Below, piece after piece: positions 17,989 through 25,631 of a stretch of 57,033 bases of DNA. The stretch is from an uncultured SAR86 cluster bacterium (GTDB lineage: Bacteria > Pseudomonadota > Gammaproteobacteria > Magnimaribacterales > D2472), in contig CACOWI010000008.1 in assembly GCA_902630885.1 (NCBI GenBank), positions 1-57,033 on the forward strand. Direction: 5' to 3'. The first letter of the stretch is position 1. Each line of letters opens with the position of its first letter. A program made the translations under genes and the position numbers. The notes beneath the pieces were generated by a model, which saw only the letters and a list, made by a program, of their open reading frames with translations, did no database searches and was not told the origin of the DNA.

Positions 17989-18381
17989 TTACTTAATCGT
18001 TAAGCCTGCGCATAACTTATTTCCAGTTGGGTCTCTCAGATACGCTAAGTACATTTTAAATTTACCATAATCTCTTATACCAGGAGCATCTTCAATTGAA
18101 ATACCTCCATTTTCAACTCCTGCCTTATGCCATTCATCACCCTGCTCAATACTTTCAATATTAAATCCAACGGTTGCACCATTTGATACTGTGGCAGGAT
18201 TGCCGTCAATTGGCTCAGAAATACAAAAGCTTGTTCCATTGAGATTATAAAAATATCTTTTTTGTCCTGTGAGATTCGGATACATTTTTCCTGGTCCCGC
18301 TCCAAGAACTTCAAAAATTTTGTCATAAAAAATTCGTGACTCTTCAATGTCATTTGTTCCTACCATTACATGACTAAACAT
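17989..18381 (-). CDS. VOC-family (glyoxalase/bleomycin-resistance fold) protein
   Basis: A 130-residue single VOC unit beginning MFSHVMVGTNDIEESRIFYD, with the second beta-alpha-beta-beta-beta module ending YLRDPTGNKLCAG. Likely metal ligands are His4, a mid-protein Glu and the region after RDPTGNK, where the usual Glu is replaced by Leu-Cys. The enzyme could be a glyoxalase-like lyase or dioxygenase; substrate unknown. Confidence 0.8.
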   Translation of the reverse strand: MFSHVMVGTNDIEESRIFYDKIFEVLGAGPGKMYPNLTGQKRYFYNLNGTSFCISEPIDGNPATVSNGATVGFNIESIEQGDEWHKAGVENGGISIEDAPGIRDYGKFKMYLAYLRDPTGNKLCAGLTIK

Positions 18382-18392
18382 AGTTTCTCCAA

Positions 18393-19301
18393 TTAAGTAA
18401 ATAAGTTAATTATTAATAATGAAAAAATCAGCGCAACTAACCACAAGCTTAATGCAAATATAAATGTTTTTGTATTGATTTCTTTCATAGTGTCAAAACT
18501 TATCTGTGTTCCAATGCAAAAGAGAGCTGAGATTAAAAAAATTCTACTAGTTACATCAATTAAATTTATTGTTTCTTGGCTAAGATTTAAAAAAGATCCA
18601 ACGGCGATTGCTGTAATGAATAATGAAATAAAAATCGGAAACTTGGCTCTTGATTTGCTTGGGTAAAAAGTTCCAAGAATTATAATTAAAGGTATTAACC
18701 AAATTGTCCTGCTGAGCTTGAGGGTTGTTGCTGTTTCAAGAGCGCTTCCACCAAAGGCTATTGCGGTTCCAATTACTGAACTCGTGTCGTGAACAGCCAT
18801 TGAGGACCAAGCACCAAAGCTCTCAGAACTCATACCAAGCTTAATTCCTACTAAAGGCAGTATGCCAATTGCAAAAGCGTTAAAGATAAAAATTATCGCT
18901 AATGCAACGAATAAATCTTTAGGCTTTGATTTAATTAATGGAGAGATAGCTACCATAGCTGTTGCGCCACAAATAGCAGTTCCTGAAGCAAGTAAAATGC
19001 CTAGTTTTTTTTCTATCTTAAATAAGTCAGCTAATAATAAGCCCATGAAAAATATTATTAAAACGAAAATAGAAACGTATGGAAAATATTTAAAAGTTAC
19101 CTCTAGTGCAGTTGATGCAGATATTGTGAGACCAATTAGGATTATTCCAGCCTGCAGAAGATTTGTTGCAACCGATCTTTCAATATAGTCATTTGGAAAT
19201 TTAAAAACTATTACTAATAATGAGCCCATCAGTAACGCTATTAGTGGAGATCCGATGAATATCGATAGAAAGGCAAGCAAGAAACCTACTACAAATTTCA
19301 T
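18393..19301 (-). CDS. YeiH-family putative sulfate exporter
   Basis: A 302-residue membrane protein with about ten helices. GTAICGATAMVAISPLIK near residue 109 and AVHDTSSVIGTAIAFG near 168 are hallmarks of the YeiH/UPF0324 family, usually annotated putative sulfate exporter. The substrate has not been shown for most members. It overlaps the upstream VOC gene by one base. Confidence 0.85.
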   Translation of the reverse strand: MKFVVGFLLAFLSIFIGSPLIALLMGSLLVIVFKFPNDYIERSVATNLLQAGIILIGLTISASTALEVTFKYFPYVSIFVLIIFFMGLLLADLFKIEKKLGILLASGTAICGATAMVAISPLIKSKPKDLFVALAIIFIFNAFAIGILPLVGIKLGMSSESFGAWSSMAVHDTSSVIGTAIAFGGSALETATTLKLSRTIWLIPLIIILGTFYPSKSRAKFPIFISLFITAIAVGSFLNLSQETINLIDVTSRIFLISALFCIGTQISFDTMKEINTKTFIFALSLWLVALIFSLLIINLFT

Positions 19302-20140
19302 TAAGTATTTTCTATTAGTAATGTTGGAACGTTATGAGTATGAGACTTTATGGTAGCAACTAGAGTATTTTCTTTTATGCCATCTTTTATTGGAGTGATG
19401 TCGATGCCCTCCTTTGTAAGTCTTTTGTGAGTTTCCTCAATTGATTCTACCTCCCATGCTAATCCCCACAGGCTATCTTGCGAAGTATCTTCGTTTTTTC
19501 TTTCTATGACTTCTATTGTTGTTTTATTAAATCTGAAGAACAACATTCTACTTTTCCAATGCTCTATGACCTTATCTAATGCCAGTCGAATATTAAAAAT
19601 ATCTCTGTAAATATCGATGAAACCATCTGCATCGTTAGTATTTATGACAACATGATCAAGTTTATTGATTGTGTCTTTGGGATATTTATCAAAACTTGGC
19701 AGTGCTCCTTCTGTATGCTCAATGAAGAAAGAAAAAATTCCTCTTGATAGCTCAGGAGATAAAAAAAGATTTTTCCATTTTCTTATCTTTTTAGTTTCAA
19801 CATCTCTTCCTTCGCCCTCAGTTGGCTCTGCAATCAAATAACCTAACTTTTTTAATTTTAAAAATGTTCTTTCTATATTATTTGTGCCAAATACTAATCC
19901 AATAAGACCATCTCCATTCTCTTTAATTGCATTATTAACTAATGCTGCGCCAAGTCCATCACCATTTGCTGACAAGAGCTCACAGTAGGTATTTTTAAAA
20001 TTAAAAATTACATTAGTGGTTCCAAGATCTTTATGCTCTCCTTTCCAAACCGGTTCTTTTCCAAAAATTTTTCTATAATTTTCTTCCGCTTCGTTAATGT
20101 CTTTTACAGCTATTATTAGGTGGTCTATGGAAGATATCAT
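19301..20140 (-). CDS. two-domain VOC-family protein
   Basis: A 279-residue protein with two VOC modules: ISSIDHLIIAVKDINEAEEN at the N-terminus and NKLDHVVINTNDADGFIDIY near residue 153. The tandem arrangement is common in dioxygenase-like or glyoxalase_3-type proteins. Conserved His at each module start fits metal binding, but substrate is unknown. It begins 4 nt after the SDR gene stop and overlaps the YeiH gene downstream by one base. Confidence 0.8.
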   Translation of the reverse strand: MISSIDHLIIAVKDINEAEENYRKIFGKEPVWKGEHKDLGTTNVIFNFKNTYCELLSANGDGLGAALVNNAIKENGDGLIGLVFGTNNIERTFLKLKKLGYLIAEPTEGEGRDVETKKIRKWKNLFLSPELSRGIFSFFIEHTEGALPSFDKYPKDTINKLDHVVINTNDADGFIDIYRDIFNIRLALDKVIEHWKSRMLFFRFNKTTIEVIERKNEDTSQDSLWGLAWEVESIEETHKRLTKEGIDITPIKDGIKENTLVATIKSHTHNVPTLLIENT

Positions 20141-20144
20141 TATG

Positions 20145-21020
20145 TTATGTCTTAGGTTTAAAAAGATTTCGGAAGAATGGAAGAATCCAAATTATCTTTA
20201 AAAAACTTTTTGGAAAAAGTCTGCTCATCAGATCATAAAAATGAGCGTCTATGCCAATTAATATGCGTTTATTTTTCTTTTTAATATTTTTTAAAATTAC
20301 TTTTGCAGCATGTTCTGGTGATGATGGCGCATTTTGCTTAAATTGGATACCTGCTTCCTCTTTTGTATCGGCATTTGCTCCAAATATAGCGGCACCAGCA
20401 TCATCTTTTTCAAAACTTTTAAATCTTGAGGAAGAATAAATATTTGTTCCGATATGACCAGGAAAAACACAATAAGCTTCTACCTTTGACTCAGCCATTT
20501 CTAATTCAAGAGACAATGATTCTGTAAAAGCTTTTACTCCAAATTTACCAACATTGTATATCGACTGTTTTGGGACACTAAAAAGACCAAATATAGATGA
20601 AGTATTGACAATTGCTGCTTCAGGCCTCTTCTCAAGATGAGGTAGAAAAACTGTAGTCATTTGAATTACAGAATTGAGTAAAATATCTAATCCCCAATTC
20701 CAGTCATCTTCGTCTACCTCATTCACGGTTCCAACGATTGACAATCCAGCATTATTAAACACTAGATCTATTTGTTTATGAAATTCGATAACTTCATCAG
20801 GTAAAGCTTGAACTTTTTCTTTATCGCTAATATCAAAAGCATGTGTCGATACCGCAACATTTTTTTTCCTCAAAAGCTGCTTTGTTTCTTCAAGTGATTC
20901 TTTGTTCCAGTCTACAAGTGCGAGATTACATCCCTTATCTGCAAGCTCTATTGACAATGCTCTTCCAATTCCAGAACCTGCCCCAGAAATTAATGCTACT
21001 TTTTGTGAAAAGTCTTTCAA
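20145..21020 (-). CDS. short-chain dehydrogenase/reductase (SDR)
   Basis: A 291-residue classical SDR. Cofactor motif SGAGSGIGRALSIELADKG (residues about 11-29), NNAG near 89, catalytic Ser in NTSSIFG and the YxxxK pair in YNVGKFG are all present. The acidic residue in ALVDW after beta2 points to NAD(H). The start is TTG 21020, the only plausible one, giving KDFSQKVALISGAG at the usual distance. The C-terminal 50 residues are basic and hydrophobic (FLKIIWILPFFRNLF), suggesting membrane association, as in SDRs acting on lipids. Confidence 0.87.
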   Translation of the reverse strand: MKDFSQKVALISGAGSGIGRALSIELADKGCNLALVDWNKESLEETKQLLRKKNVAVSTHAFDISDKEKVQALPDEVIEFHKQIDLVFNNAGLSIVGTVNEVDEDDWNWGLDILLNSVIQMTTVFLPHLEKRPEAAIVNTSSIFGLFSVPKQSIYNVGKFGVKAFTESLSLELEMAESKVEAYCVFPGHIGTNIYSSSRFKSFEKDDAGAAIFGANADTKEEAGIQFKQNAPSSPEHAAKVILKNIKKKNKRILIGIDAHFYDLMSRLFPKSFLKIIWILPFFRNLFKPKT

Positions 21021-21162
21021 AATATACCTCAGCTTTTTAGTTTCATTTGACCAATAAAGTCCAACTTAATAGTTTCATCTCCTCAAGTCCTTAGCATGTC
21101 ATAAAAGATTGTATGTGAAAATAAAAATTTCACTTAAGGGAATGCACGTAGTGCGCTCAATA

Positions 21163-21486
21163 TTAATTTGCCCTATAAATATTAACTATAGTTACGCCTA
21201 CGACTATTAAAAATAATCCAGCTATTGTCTGCCAATTAAGACTTTGTTTGTAAAAAAAATAACTCAATATTGCTACTGTAAATATTCCTGCACCTGACCA
21301 TGAAGCATAGACAATTGAGAGTGGTAGTTTTTGAGAGACGATTGCCAAGAAGTAAAAAGATATAGAGTATGAAATTAATAAAACTATTGTTGGTAAAATT
21401 TTTGTAAAGTTTTGTGATGCTGGCAAGAGCATGGTTCCAAAAACCTCGAAAAATATAGCAGTAAAAAGCATAAAATAGATAGTCAT
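21163..21486 (-). CDS. small multidrug resistance (SMR) transporter, EmrE-like
   Basis: A 107-residue protein with four transmembrane helices. Helix 1 has the essential membrane Glu in AIFFEVFGTML (Glu14), and YASWSGAGIF near residue 60 carries the conserved Trp. These proteins work as antiparallel dimers exchanging protons for cationic compounds or polyamines/guanidinium. It overlaps the GFA gene upstream by 4 nt. The downstream gap 21114-21134 contains a GTGAAA...TTTCAC hairpin. Confidence 0.87.
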   Translation of the reverse strand: MTIYFMLFTAIFFEVFGTMLLPASQNFTKILPTIVLLISYSISFYFLAIVSQKLPLSIVYASWSGAGIFTVAILSYFFYKQSLNWQTIAGLFLIVVGVTIVNIYRAN

Positions 21487-21848
21487 ATTTTTTTTATGCT
21501 ATCTTCAAAATTTTTTCCATCAAAGTAAACAACCTCCTTAATAGCAGGCGGATTAGTTACACATTTATGGTTTATGCTATACATTTCTGGATGTGATCTG
21601 GGCTGATAAAAAGACTTAACGCCACATTTTTTACAAAAGTAATGTTTAGCAGTACCAGTTTCAAAGTTATATTCTGATATTAGTTCTCGTCCAGAAATAA
21701 TTTCAAATAATTCGTGCTTTACAAATAAATGCTGATAACTAATCATGTCGCATATTGAGCAGTTACAATTCCAAACTTCTACAGAATCTTCAGATTTAAA
21801 TTTAAATTTAATTGCTCCACAGTGACAACTTCCAAAATAATCTTTCAT
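21483..21848 (-). CDS. GFA-family zinc-binding protein
   Basis: A 121-residue protein from ATG 21848 (a GTG at 21869 would overlap the upstream gene). Zinc clusters: GSCHCGAIKFKF at the start, NCNCSICDM near residue 26 and YFCKKCGVKSFYQ near 71. Same family as 16444-16902 and 22302-22667 but the cysteine spacing differs, so these are diverged paralogues rather than recent copies. Reaction unknown. Confidence 0.82.
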   Translation of the reverse strand: MKDYFGSCHCGAIKFKFKSEDSVEVWNCNCSICDMISYQHLFVKHELFEIISGRELISEYNFETGTAKHYFCKKCGVKSFYQPRSHPEMYSINHKCVTNPPAIKEVVYFDGKNFEDSIKKI

Positions 21849-21859
21849 TATAAGGTTGG

Positions 21860-22309
21860 TTAGACCCACCGTCTGGTTGAATTTTTATATTCAAGAAATT
21901 CTTCTCTAAATATTTTTTCCATTGCCTTTTCTTCAGGAATAATTTGAAATTTAGTTATATAAATAATAAACATATAAGTAAAAATAATTCCGCCAATTAG
22001 ATTAAATCTTAAGCTCAGCGCAAAAAGAATTAAAACCATTCCTAAATACATTGGGTTTCTTGAATATTTAAAAATGCCTGTTACTACTAAAGAACTAGTC
22101 TTGTGTATGTCAATAGGATTAATTGTAGTTTGTTGTGCTCTAAATGATCTGGCTGCGGATATTAGAATAAGTGGTCCAGCTACAATAAAGAATAAACTTA
22201 GAGCATAAAATATCATATTATTAATCTCTGGAAATATATTTTTTGAAAAATAAATTATCAAGCCAAACAAAAGTGTAACAATGGGCGGTGGTATTTTATT
22301 ATTAAGCAT
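21860..22309 (-). CDS. isoprenylcysteine carboxyl methyltransferase (ICMT/PEMT)-family membrane protein
   Basis: The ATG at 22309 gives 149 residues starting MLNNKIPPPIVTLLFG; it overlaps the stop of the GFA gene by 8 nt, so longer in-frame extensions are unlikely. Four hydrophobic helices and the motif FKYSRNPMYLGMVLILFA (near residue 80), followed by PEEKAMEKIFREEFLEYKNS, are diagnostic of the ICMT/PEMT membrane methyltransferase fold. Bacterial members probably methylate small lipids or thiols with S-adenosylmethionine; target unknown. Confidence 0.8.
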   Translation of the reverse strand: MLNNKIPPPIVTLLFGLIIYFSKNIFPEINNMIFYALSLFFIVAGPLILISAARSFRAQQTTINPIDIHKTSSLVVTGIFKYSRNPMYLGMVLILFALSLRFNLIGGIIFTYMFIIYITKFQIIPEEKAMEKIFREEFLEYKNSTRRWV

Positions 22310-22667
22310 TTTTACTCCTAATCCACGCGAGCATATCTTCATTAAATATGCTTGTTTTTGGTACGTATTGATTGGGTTGGTCAAGGGTACAAATTGTTAT
22401 GTAAGTATTCTTTTGATCCTCGTCTAGTAAGCAAACCAAAGGGGTTCCACAATCACCACAAAAGTATCTTTTTCCGAAAGATGACGATATTAATTCTTTT
22501 GGTTTTCCTTTAGTGTATTCAAAGTCATTATTGGGTATGGCCATCCATGAGACAAACGCTGCTCCAGAGATACGCCTACACATTGAACAGTGACAATCAG
22601 ATGTATAATATTTGCCTCTATTAAAGCTATATCGTATTTCACCACAAAAGCAGCCGCCTTCAACCAT
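22302..22667 (-). CDS. GFA-family zinc-binding protein
   Basis: A 121-residue protein with GGCFCGEIRYSF (near residue 4), CHCSMCRRISGAAFVSW (near 30) and YFCGDCGTPLVC (near 68). Complete GFA zinc clusters. It follows the 15-residue cysteine-rich peptide gene by 28 nt and is coupled to the ICMT-like gene downstream. Confidence 0.85.
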   Translation of the reverse strand: MVEGGCFCGEIRYSFNRGKYYTSDCHCSMCRRISGAAFVSWMAIPNNDFEYTKGKPKELISSSFGKRYFCGDCGTPLVCLLDEDQKNTYITICTLDQPNQYVPKTSIFNEDMLAWIRSKNA

Positions 22668-22695
22668 AGCTATTGGATTAAATTATAAAAAGACT

Positions 22696-22743
22696 TTACT
22701 TGGCGCAGCAAGTGCACTCGCAACAATCACAACAATCACACAT
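22696..22743 (-). CDS. 15-residue cysteine-rich peptide (MCDCCDCCECTCCAK)
   Basis: A 16-codon frame with ATG at 22743 and TAA at 22698-22696 encodes eight Cys in fifteen residues, as CC pairs separated by acidic or polar residues, with a terminal Lys. It lies between the DoxX stop (28 nt before) and the GFA start (28 nt after), on the same strand. An AAGG at about 14 nt upstream could be a weak ribosome-binding site. The pattern suggests a metallothionein-like metal-binding or thiol-sensing peptide. That it is translated is inference; such an extreme cysteine run by chance in an AT-rich gap is unlikely. Confidence 0.55.
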   Translation of the reverse strand: MCDCCDCCECTCCAK

Positions 22744-22771
22744 TTTTAAAGTATACCTTATTTTGAAAATA

Positions 22772-23158
22772 TTAACTTTTGTCTTCAATATAAACAGCCG
22801 CAAGAAGTAAAAGACCCGAAAAAATTCCAAGATTTTTATAGAAATTTTGTAGCTCGTGGGAAGAATTTATGCCTTCATATTCATTCCAAAAATCATGCAA
22901 GTTTAAATTAATTAATAAAGTCATTAGAGCAAATCCCAACGCACAAACTATTACATATTTATTTAAAATTAAGCTAATGCTTCCGATAATTTGAGTAATG
23001 CCAGCAATTGCTAATAAAAAAGGCGCTAAGATTATATTATGGGTTTCCATAAGGACTATCTGACTTTCCCATGAAATAAATTTCCCTATTCCAGGAATTA
23101 AAAAGTACAAAGCTAATAGTATTCGACCGGTATGTATCAAAGTATCTTTAACTGCCAT
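22772..23158 (-). CDS. DoxX-family membrane protein
   Basis: A 128-residue protein with four helices, starting with TGRILLALYFLIPGIGKFIS (near residue 11), the usual DoxX opening, and AITQIIGSISLILN near 73. Bacterial DoxX proteins are linked to quinone or thiosulfate oxidation and oxidative stress, though most are untested. It overlaps the small membrane protein gene upstream by 11 nt. Confidence 0.82.
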   Translation of the reverse strand: MAVKDTLIHTGRILLALYFLIPGIGKFISWESQIVLMETHNIILAPFLLAIAGITQIIGSISLILNKYVIVCALGFALMTLLINLNLHDFWNEYEGINSSHELQNFYKNLGIFSGLLLLAAVYIEDKS

Positions 23159-23411
23159 TGTCTAATTTTTCACCTGCTTTTTTATTTTTGTAATATCCCA
23201 AGAAAGCTATATAAGTCTGTATTAAGTTGGCAATCACGAAAGCAAATAAATCTACGAGTATAAAGATTGCAGCTCCAGAAAATCTTGATACACCCGTAAG
23301 AATATAGCCATTCAATCTAGTTTCGTGCTTTACAGAACTAACTAGATATAGACTCATAATGCTCAATATTAAAATTATCCATTGGCCATATTGTAAGAAA
23401 TTTTCTATCAT
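23148..23411 (-). CDS. small membrane protein, unknown function
   Basis: An 87-residue protein with two or three hydrophobic segments (about residues 10-26 and 45-70) and a charged C-terminus (YYKNKKAGEKLDNGS). No recognised domain. The 11-nt overlap with the DoxX gene argues that it is real and translated in the same operon. Confidence 0.65.
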   Translation of the reverse strand: MIENFLQYGQWIILILSIMSLYLVSSVKHETRLNGYILTGVSRFSGAAIFILVDLFAFVIANLIQTYIAFLGYYKNKKAGEKLDNGS

Positions 23412-23496
23412 AATTTTATGCCTCCTTCTGCTCTAGAGTAACTTAGTAGATTAAACTAACTACTTTTATTAAACTTAATATCTAAACATTATACTT

Positions 23497-24078
23497 ATGA
23501 ATATACCCAAAGTAGTTAAATCCTCTTTAGCAGATTTAGAAAGAGTAAAGGCAGTTCTTACGTTGGGTTTTTCATCTGATGCTTTATTGCGATGGGTCTT
23601 TCCTAACCCATCTTCTTACCTTAAATGCTTCGATGTTTGGATGGAAGAATTTTCAAAAATTGCTTTTGAAAATAATATTGTTTATTCAGAAGAAAATTTT
23701 TTTGGTTCATCCCTTTGGCATCCTCCTGGAGTTGAATTTGATAATTCAGTCCTGGAACCAACTTTTGAATATATTCCAGCAGATCGAATAGAGGTTGTTG
23801 TTAAGTTTTTTGAAGAATTTGAAAAATATCATCCTGATGATGCTTGGTATTTACCATTTATTGCCGTTGATCCTTCACAACAAAGAAAGGGTATAGGTTC
23901 TTTTTTACTTAAAGAGGCTCTTAAAATGATCGATGAAAAGGGAGACAGAGCATATTTAGAGGCATCTAACGAATTAAATAAAGCTTTGTATGAAAGACAT
24001 GGCTTTGTAGAAATTGGAAGGGTGCAATTTGAAGACTCACCACCTGCATTTCCGATGATAAGAGATTCAATTAAATAG
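23497..24078 (+). CDS. GNAT-family N-acetyltransferase
   Basis: A 193-residue protein. LPFIAVDPSQQRKGIGSFLL (residues about 126-145) contains the Q/R-x-x-G-x-G acetyl-CoA loop; YLEASNELNKALYERHGFVE follows as motif B. The first half, with a hydrophobic region and SSLWHPPGVE, resembles the subgroup of uncharacterised GNATs acting on small molecules. The stop faces the convergent YugP-like gene 15 nt away. Confidence 0.82.
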   Translation: MNIPKVVKSSLADLERVKAVLTLGFSSDALLRWVFPNPSSYLKCFDVWMEEFSKIAFENNIVYSEENFFGSSLWHPPGVEFDNSVLEPTFEYIPADRIEVVVKFFEEFEKYHPDDAWYLPFIAVDPSQQRKGIGSFLLKEALKMIDEKGDRAYLEASNELNKALYERHGFVEIGRVQFEDSPPAFPMIRDSIK

Positions 24079-24093
24079 TTAGTTCTGCCTTAT

Positions 24094-24780
24094 TTATCGC
24101 CTTGATAGTATAACGATCCAACGGCCAAGATTTAAAATGTCAGCCAACGCAGCCGAAACATACGTCAGAGATGCTGCCCTTAAAATACGACTAGCAGCTT
24201 TTTCGTTTGACTGCGATATATATTTTCCTTCCCTTAGTATAGGAAGTGCTTTAGAAAAACTTGCATCAAATTCAATAGGCAAAGTTACCGCATGAATCAT
24301 CATGCGAGCGATAAAGCCCGAAAGACCTATAAGAAGTAATAGAGAAAATGGCATTGGATGCCGCGTAATAATACCAATAACTGGCGATAAAGAGATGATG
24401 ATGGCGCTCAAACGGGCCATCTTATTAACTACAGGAATCATCTTTGTTCTTGCGGCTAAACGTTTATCACCTTGTTGATCCTGGATCGCATGACCAACCT
24501 CATGTGCTGCAATAGCTATTGCGGTTAACGATTTAGATTCATAATGCTCTCGCAGAAGCCTGACCTCTTTTTCAATTGGATCATAATGATCTCCTAGCTC
24601 AGTAATTTCGACCTCAACATCTTTTAAAGAAAATCGTTTAATCAAATGCTTTGCGAGCTCTCCTCCAGTGCCTGGCATTTCAGGCCTTTCAGTTGAATAG
24701 CGCCTCATGACAAACTTGACCCACAAAGATGGTCCAAATATTATTACAAACACTAGGAGAACACTTAACGCATAAAACAT
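24094..24780 (-). CDS. YugP-like membrane zinc metallopeptidase
   Basis: A 228-residue protein with an N-terminal helix, the family motif YDPIEKEVRLL (near residue 66), and the zincin motif AIAAHEVGHAIQDQ (HExxH near residue 92). Two hydrophobic segments follow, and the ending is typical of the YugP/DUF1751-like zinc metallopeptidases. Substrate unknown. It marks the far edge of the integration hot spot: the first att-like repeat begins 22 nt upstream of its start. Confidence 0.85.
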   Translation of the reverse strand: MFYALSVLLVFVIIFGPSLWVKFVMRRYSTERPEMPGTGGELAKHLIKRFSLKDVEVEITELGDHYDPIEKEVRLLREHYESKSLTAIAIAAHEVGHAIQDQQGDKRLAARTKMIPVVNKMARLSAIIISLSPVIGIITRHPMPFSLLLLIGLSGFIARMMIHAVTLPIEFDASFSKALPILREGKYISQSNEKAASRILRAASLTYVSAALADILNLGRWIVILSRR

Positions 24781-24802
24781 ATTTTGTCCTAGTTAAAAAT
24801 AG

Positions 24803-24822
24803 TTCTCTTTTTTGTTCTAATC
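24803..24822 (+). repeat. 20-bp repeat at outer edge of cassette region (rep0)
   Basis: TTCTCTTTTTTGTTCTAATC matches 25114-25133 at 18 of 20 positions in the same orientation. The two copies bracket the 85-residue membrane protein gene and mark the outer limit of the repeat-delimited units upstream of the YugP-like gene. Confidence 0.55.
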
Positions 24823-24847
24823 ATTTATAAACTTAATATTTTTAAAA

Positions 24848-25105
24848 TTATAAATCATTCCAAAATCTTGAATTAAAACCTTTTGCTTTATAGAGTTTTG
24901 TAATTGTCGTTGGGATTTTTCTAAATATCCATAAAAAATAAATTAATATAATTATTCCAATTAGTCCATTGCTCAAAAGAATTTCTCCAAGTGAGTAAAC
25001 ATTACTTCTTACATTTGAAGATAAAACAATTCCAAATAAAGTTAAAATGAACAAAAAAGCAATTATTGCATCAAGCACTTTGGTAACAATTTTCAAAAAT
25101 TTCAT
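24848..25105 (-). CDS. cassette gene 1: small two-helix membrane protein
   Basis: An 85-residue protein with two strong hydrophobic stretches (about residues 13-29 and 45-62) and a basic C-terminal tail (KLYKAKGFNSRFWNDL). No recognised family. It is alone in a unit of about 310 bp bounded by two near-identical 20-bp direct repeats (24803 and 25114), in the same orientation as glmS. Confidence 0.6.
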   Translation of the reverse strand: MKFLKIVTKVLDAIIAFLFILTLFGIVLSSNVRSNVYSLGEILLSNGLIGIIILIYFLWIFRKIPTTITKLYKAKGFNSRFWNDL

Positions 25106-25113
25106 AATTGTTA

Positions 25114-25147
25114 TTCTCTGTTTTGTTCTACTCTACAGTCACTAACT
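25114..25147 (+). repeat. att-like repeat A
   Basis: This site combines the 20-bp element shared with 24803-24822 and the string TACTCTACAGTCACTAAC (from 25129), a relative of the CAGTAAC core seen at repeats B, C, D and in the last codons of glmS (there inverted). It separates cassette genes 1 and 2. Confidence 0.5.
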
Positions 25148-25171
25148 TTAACAAAAAAGTGATTAAATTTT

Positions 25172-25378
25172 TTATTCATTGTTTTTTAAAAGTTGATGTC
25201 TGTAGAAAAGAATGCCGAACCAAATCGAAAAGATAAAAACCTCTAGGGTTATCATCAAATTATAATTTTCAACAAAATTAGGAATAATGCCAATTGTGAA
25301 GATACCGAAGAACCCGGTTAGTGTTCCACCGACAAAAGAATCGTTTTTCTTAAGATAATTCTGTAACATTTCTTTCAT
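25172..25378 (-). CDS. cassette gene 2: small two-helix membrane protein
   Basis: A 68-residue protein with hydrophobic segments at about 16-32 and 42-58 and a charged end (YRHQLLKNNE). No family recognised. The last coding bases, with their flank (25174-25191), are nearly repeated at the end of the next small gene (25436-25452), so the conserved unit end reaches into the coding sequence. Lies between repeats A and B. Confidence 0.6.
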   Translation of the reverse strand: MKEMLQNYLKKNDSFVGGTLTGFFGIFTIGIIPNFVENYNLMITLEVFIFSIWFGILFYRHQLLKNNE

Positions 25379-25387
25379 CTTAAATCA

Positions 25388-25420
25388 TTGTTCGAAACTA
25401 CTCGACAGTAACAGAGTGGA
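25388..25420 (+). repeat. att-like repeat B
   Basis: Contains TTGTTC, then ACTACTCGACAGTAACAGAG and TGGA. It aligns with repeat A (TTGTTC, TACTC, ACAGT, AC in order). Its CAGTAACAG...TGGA part matches the glmS 3' end read in glmS orientation (CAGTAACAGTGGAGTAA), though it is inverted on the chromosome relative to glmS. Confidence 0.55.
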
Positions 25421-25421
25421 A

Positions 25422-25589
25422 TTAACCCGACCCTGTTTCATTGTTTTTAAAATAAAGTTTTCCAAAAAAGGCAAACAAAACGTACAGTCCAAATAACCAC
25501 CATTTATAGTCACCTGTTATTAACAAAATAACTGTTAATATTCCTGCTGCCCAGAATGGCGAGTTAATGATTTGTATTAAATTATTCAT
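25422..25589 (-). CDS. cassette gene 3: 55-residue membrane protein
   Basis: ATG 25589, TAA at 25424-25422, 55 residues. The sequence starts MNNLIQIINSPFWAAGIL and has two hydrophobic segments (about 12-25 and 30-42) followed by GKLYFKNNETGSG. The KNNE end is shared with cassette gene 2. Its start codon touches repeat C and its stop lies just beyond repeat B, so almost the whole unit is this gene. No family recognised. Confidence 0.6.
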   Translation of the reverse strand: MNNLIQIINSPFWAAGILTVILLITGDYKWWLFGLYVLFAFFGKLYFKNNETGSG

Positions 25590-25619
25590 TCAACAGTAAC
25601 GAAGTTGAATTGTATGTAC
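25588..25619 (+). repeat. att-like repeat C
   Basis: ATTCAACAGTAACG (25588-25601) recurs exactly at 26044-26057 in the same orientation. The adjoining GAATTGTATGTAC (25607-25619) recurs exactly but inverted at 26030-26042. A 14-bp outer direct repeat plus a 13-bp inner inverted repeat is what attL and attR of a serine-integrase element would leave. Confidence 0.65.
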
Positions 25620-25631
25620 TAGTTTTATTCT

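Noticed and set aside
21114-21134. Rho-independent terminator after the SMR gene
   Set aside because: GTGAAA/TTTCAC can pair, but the stem is AT-rich with no clear T-run placement; not strong enough to list.
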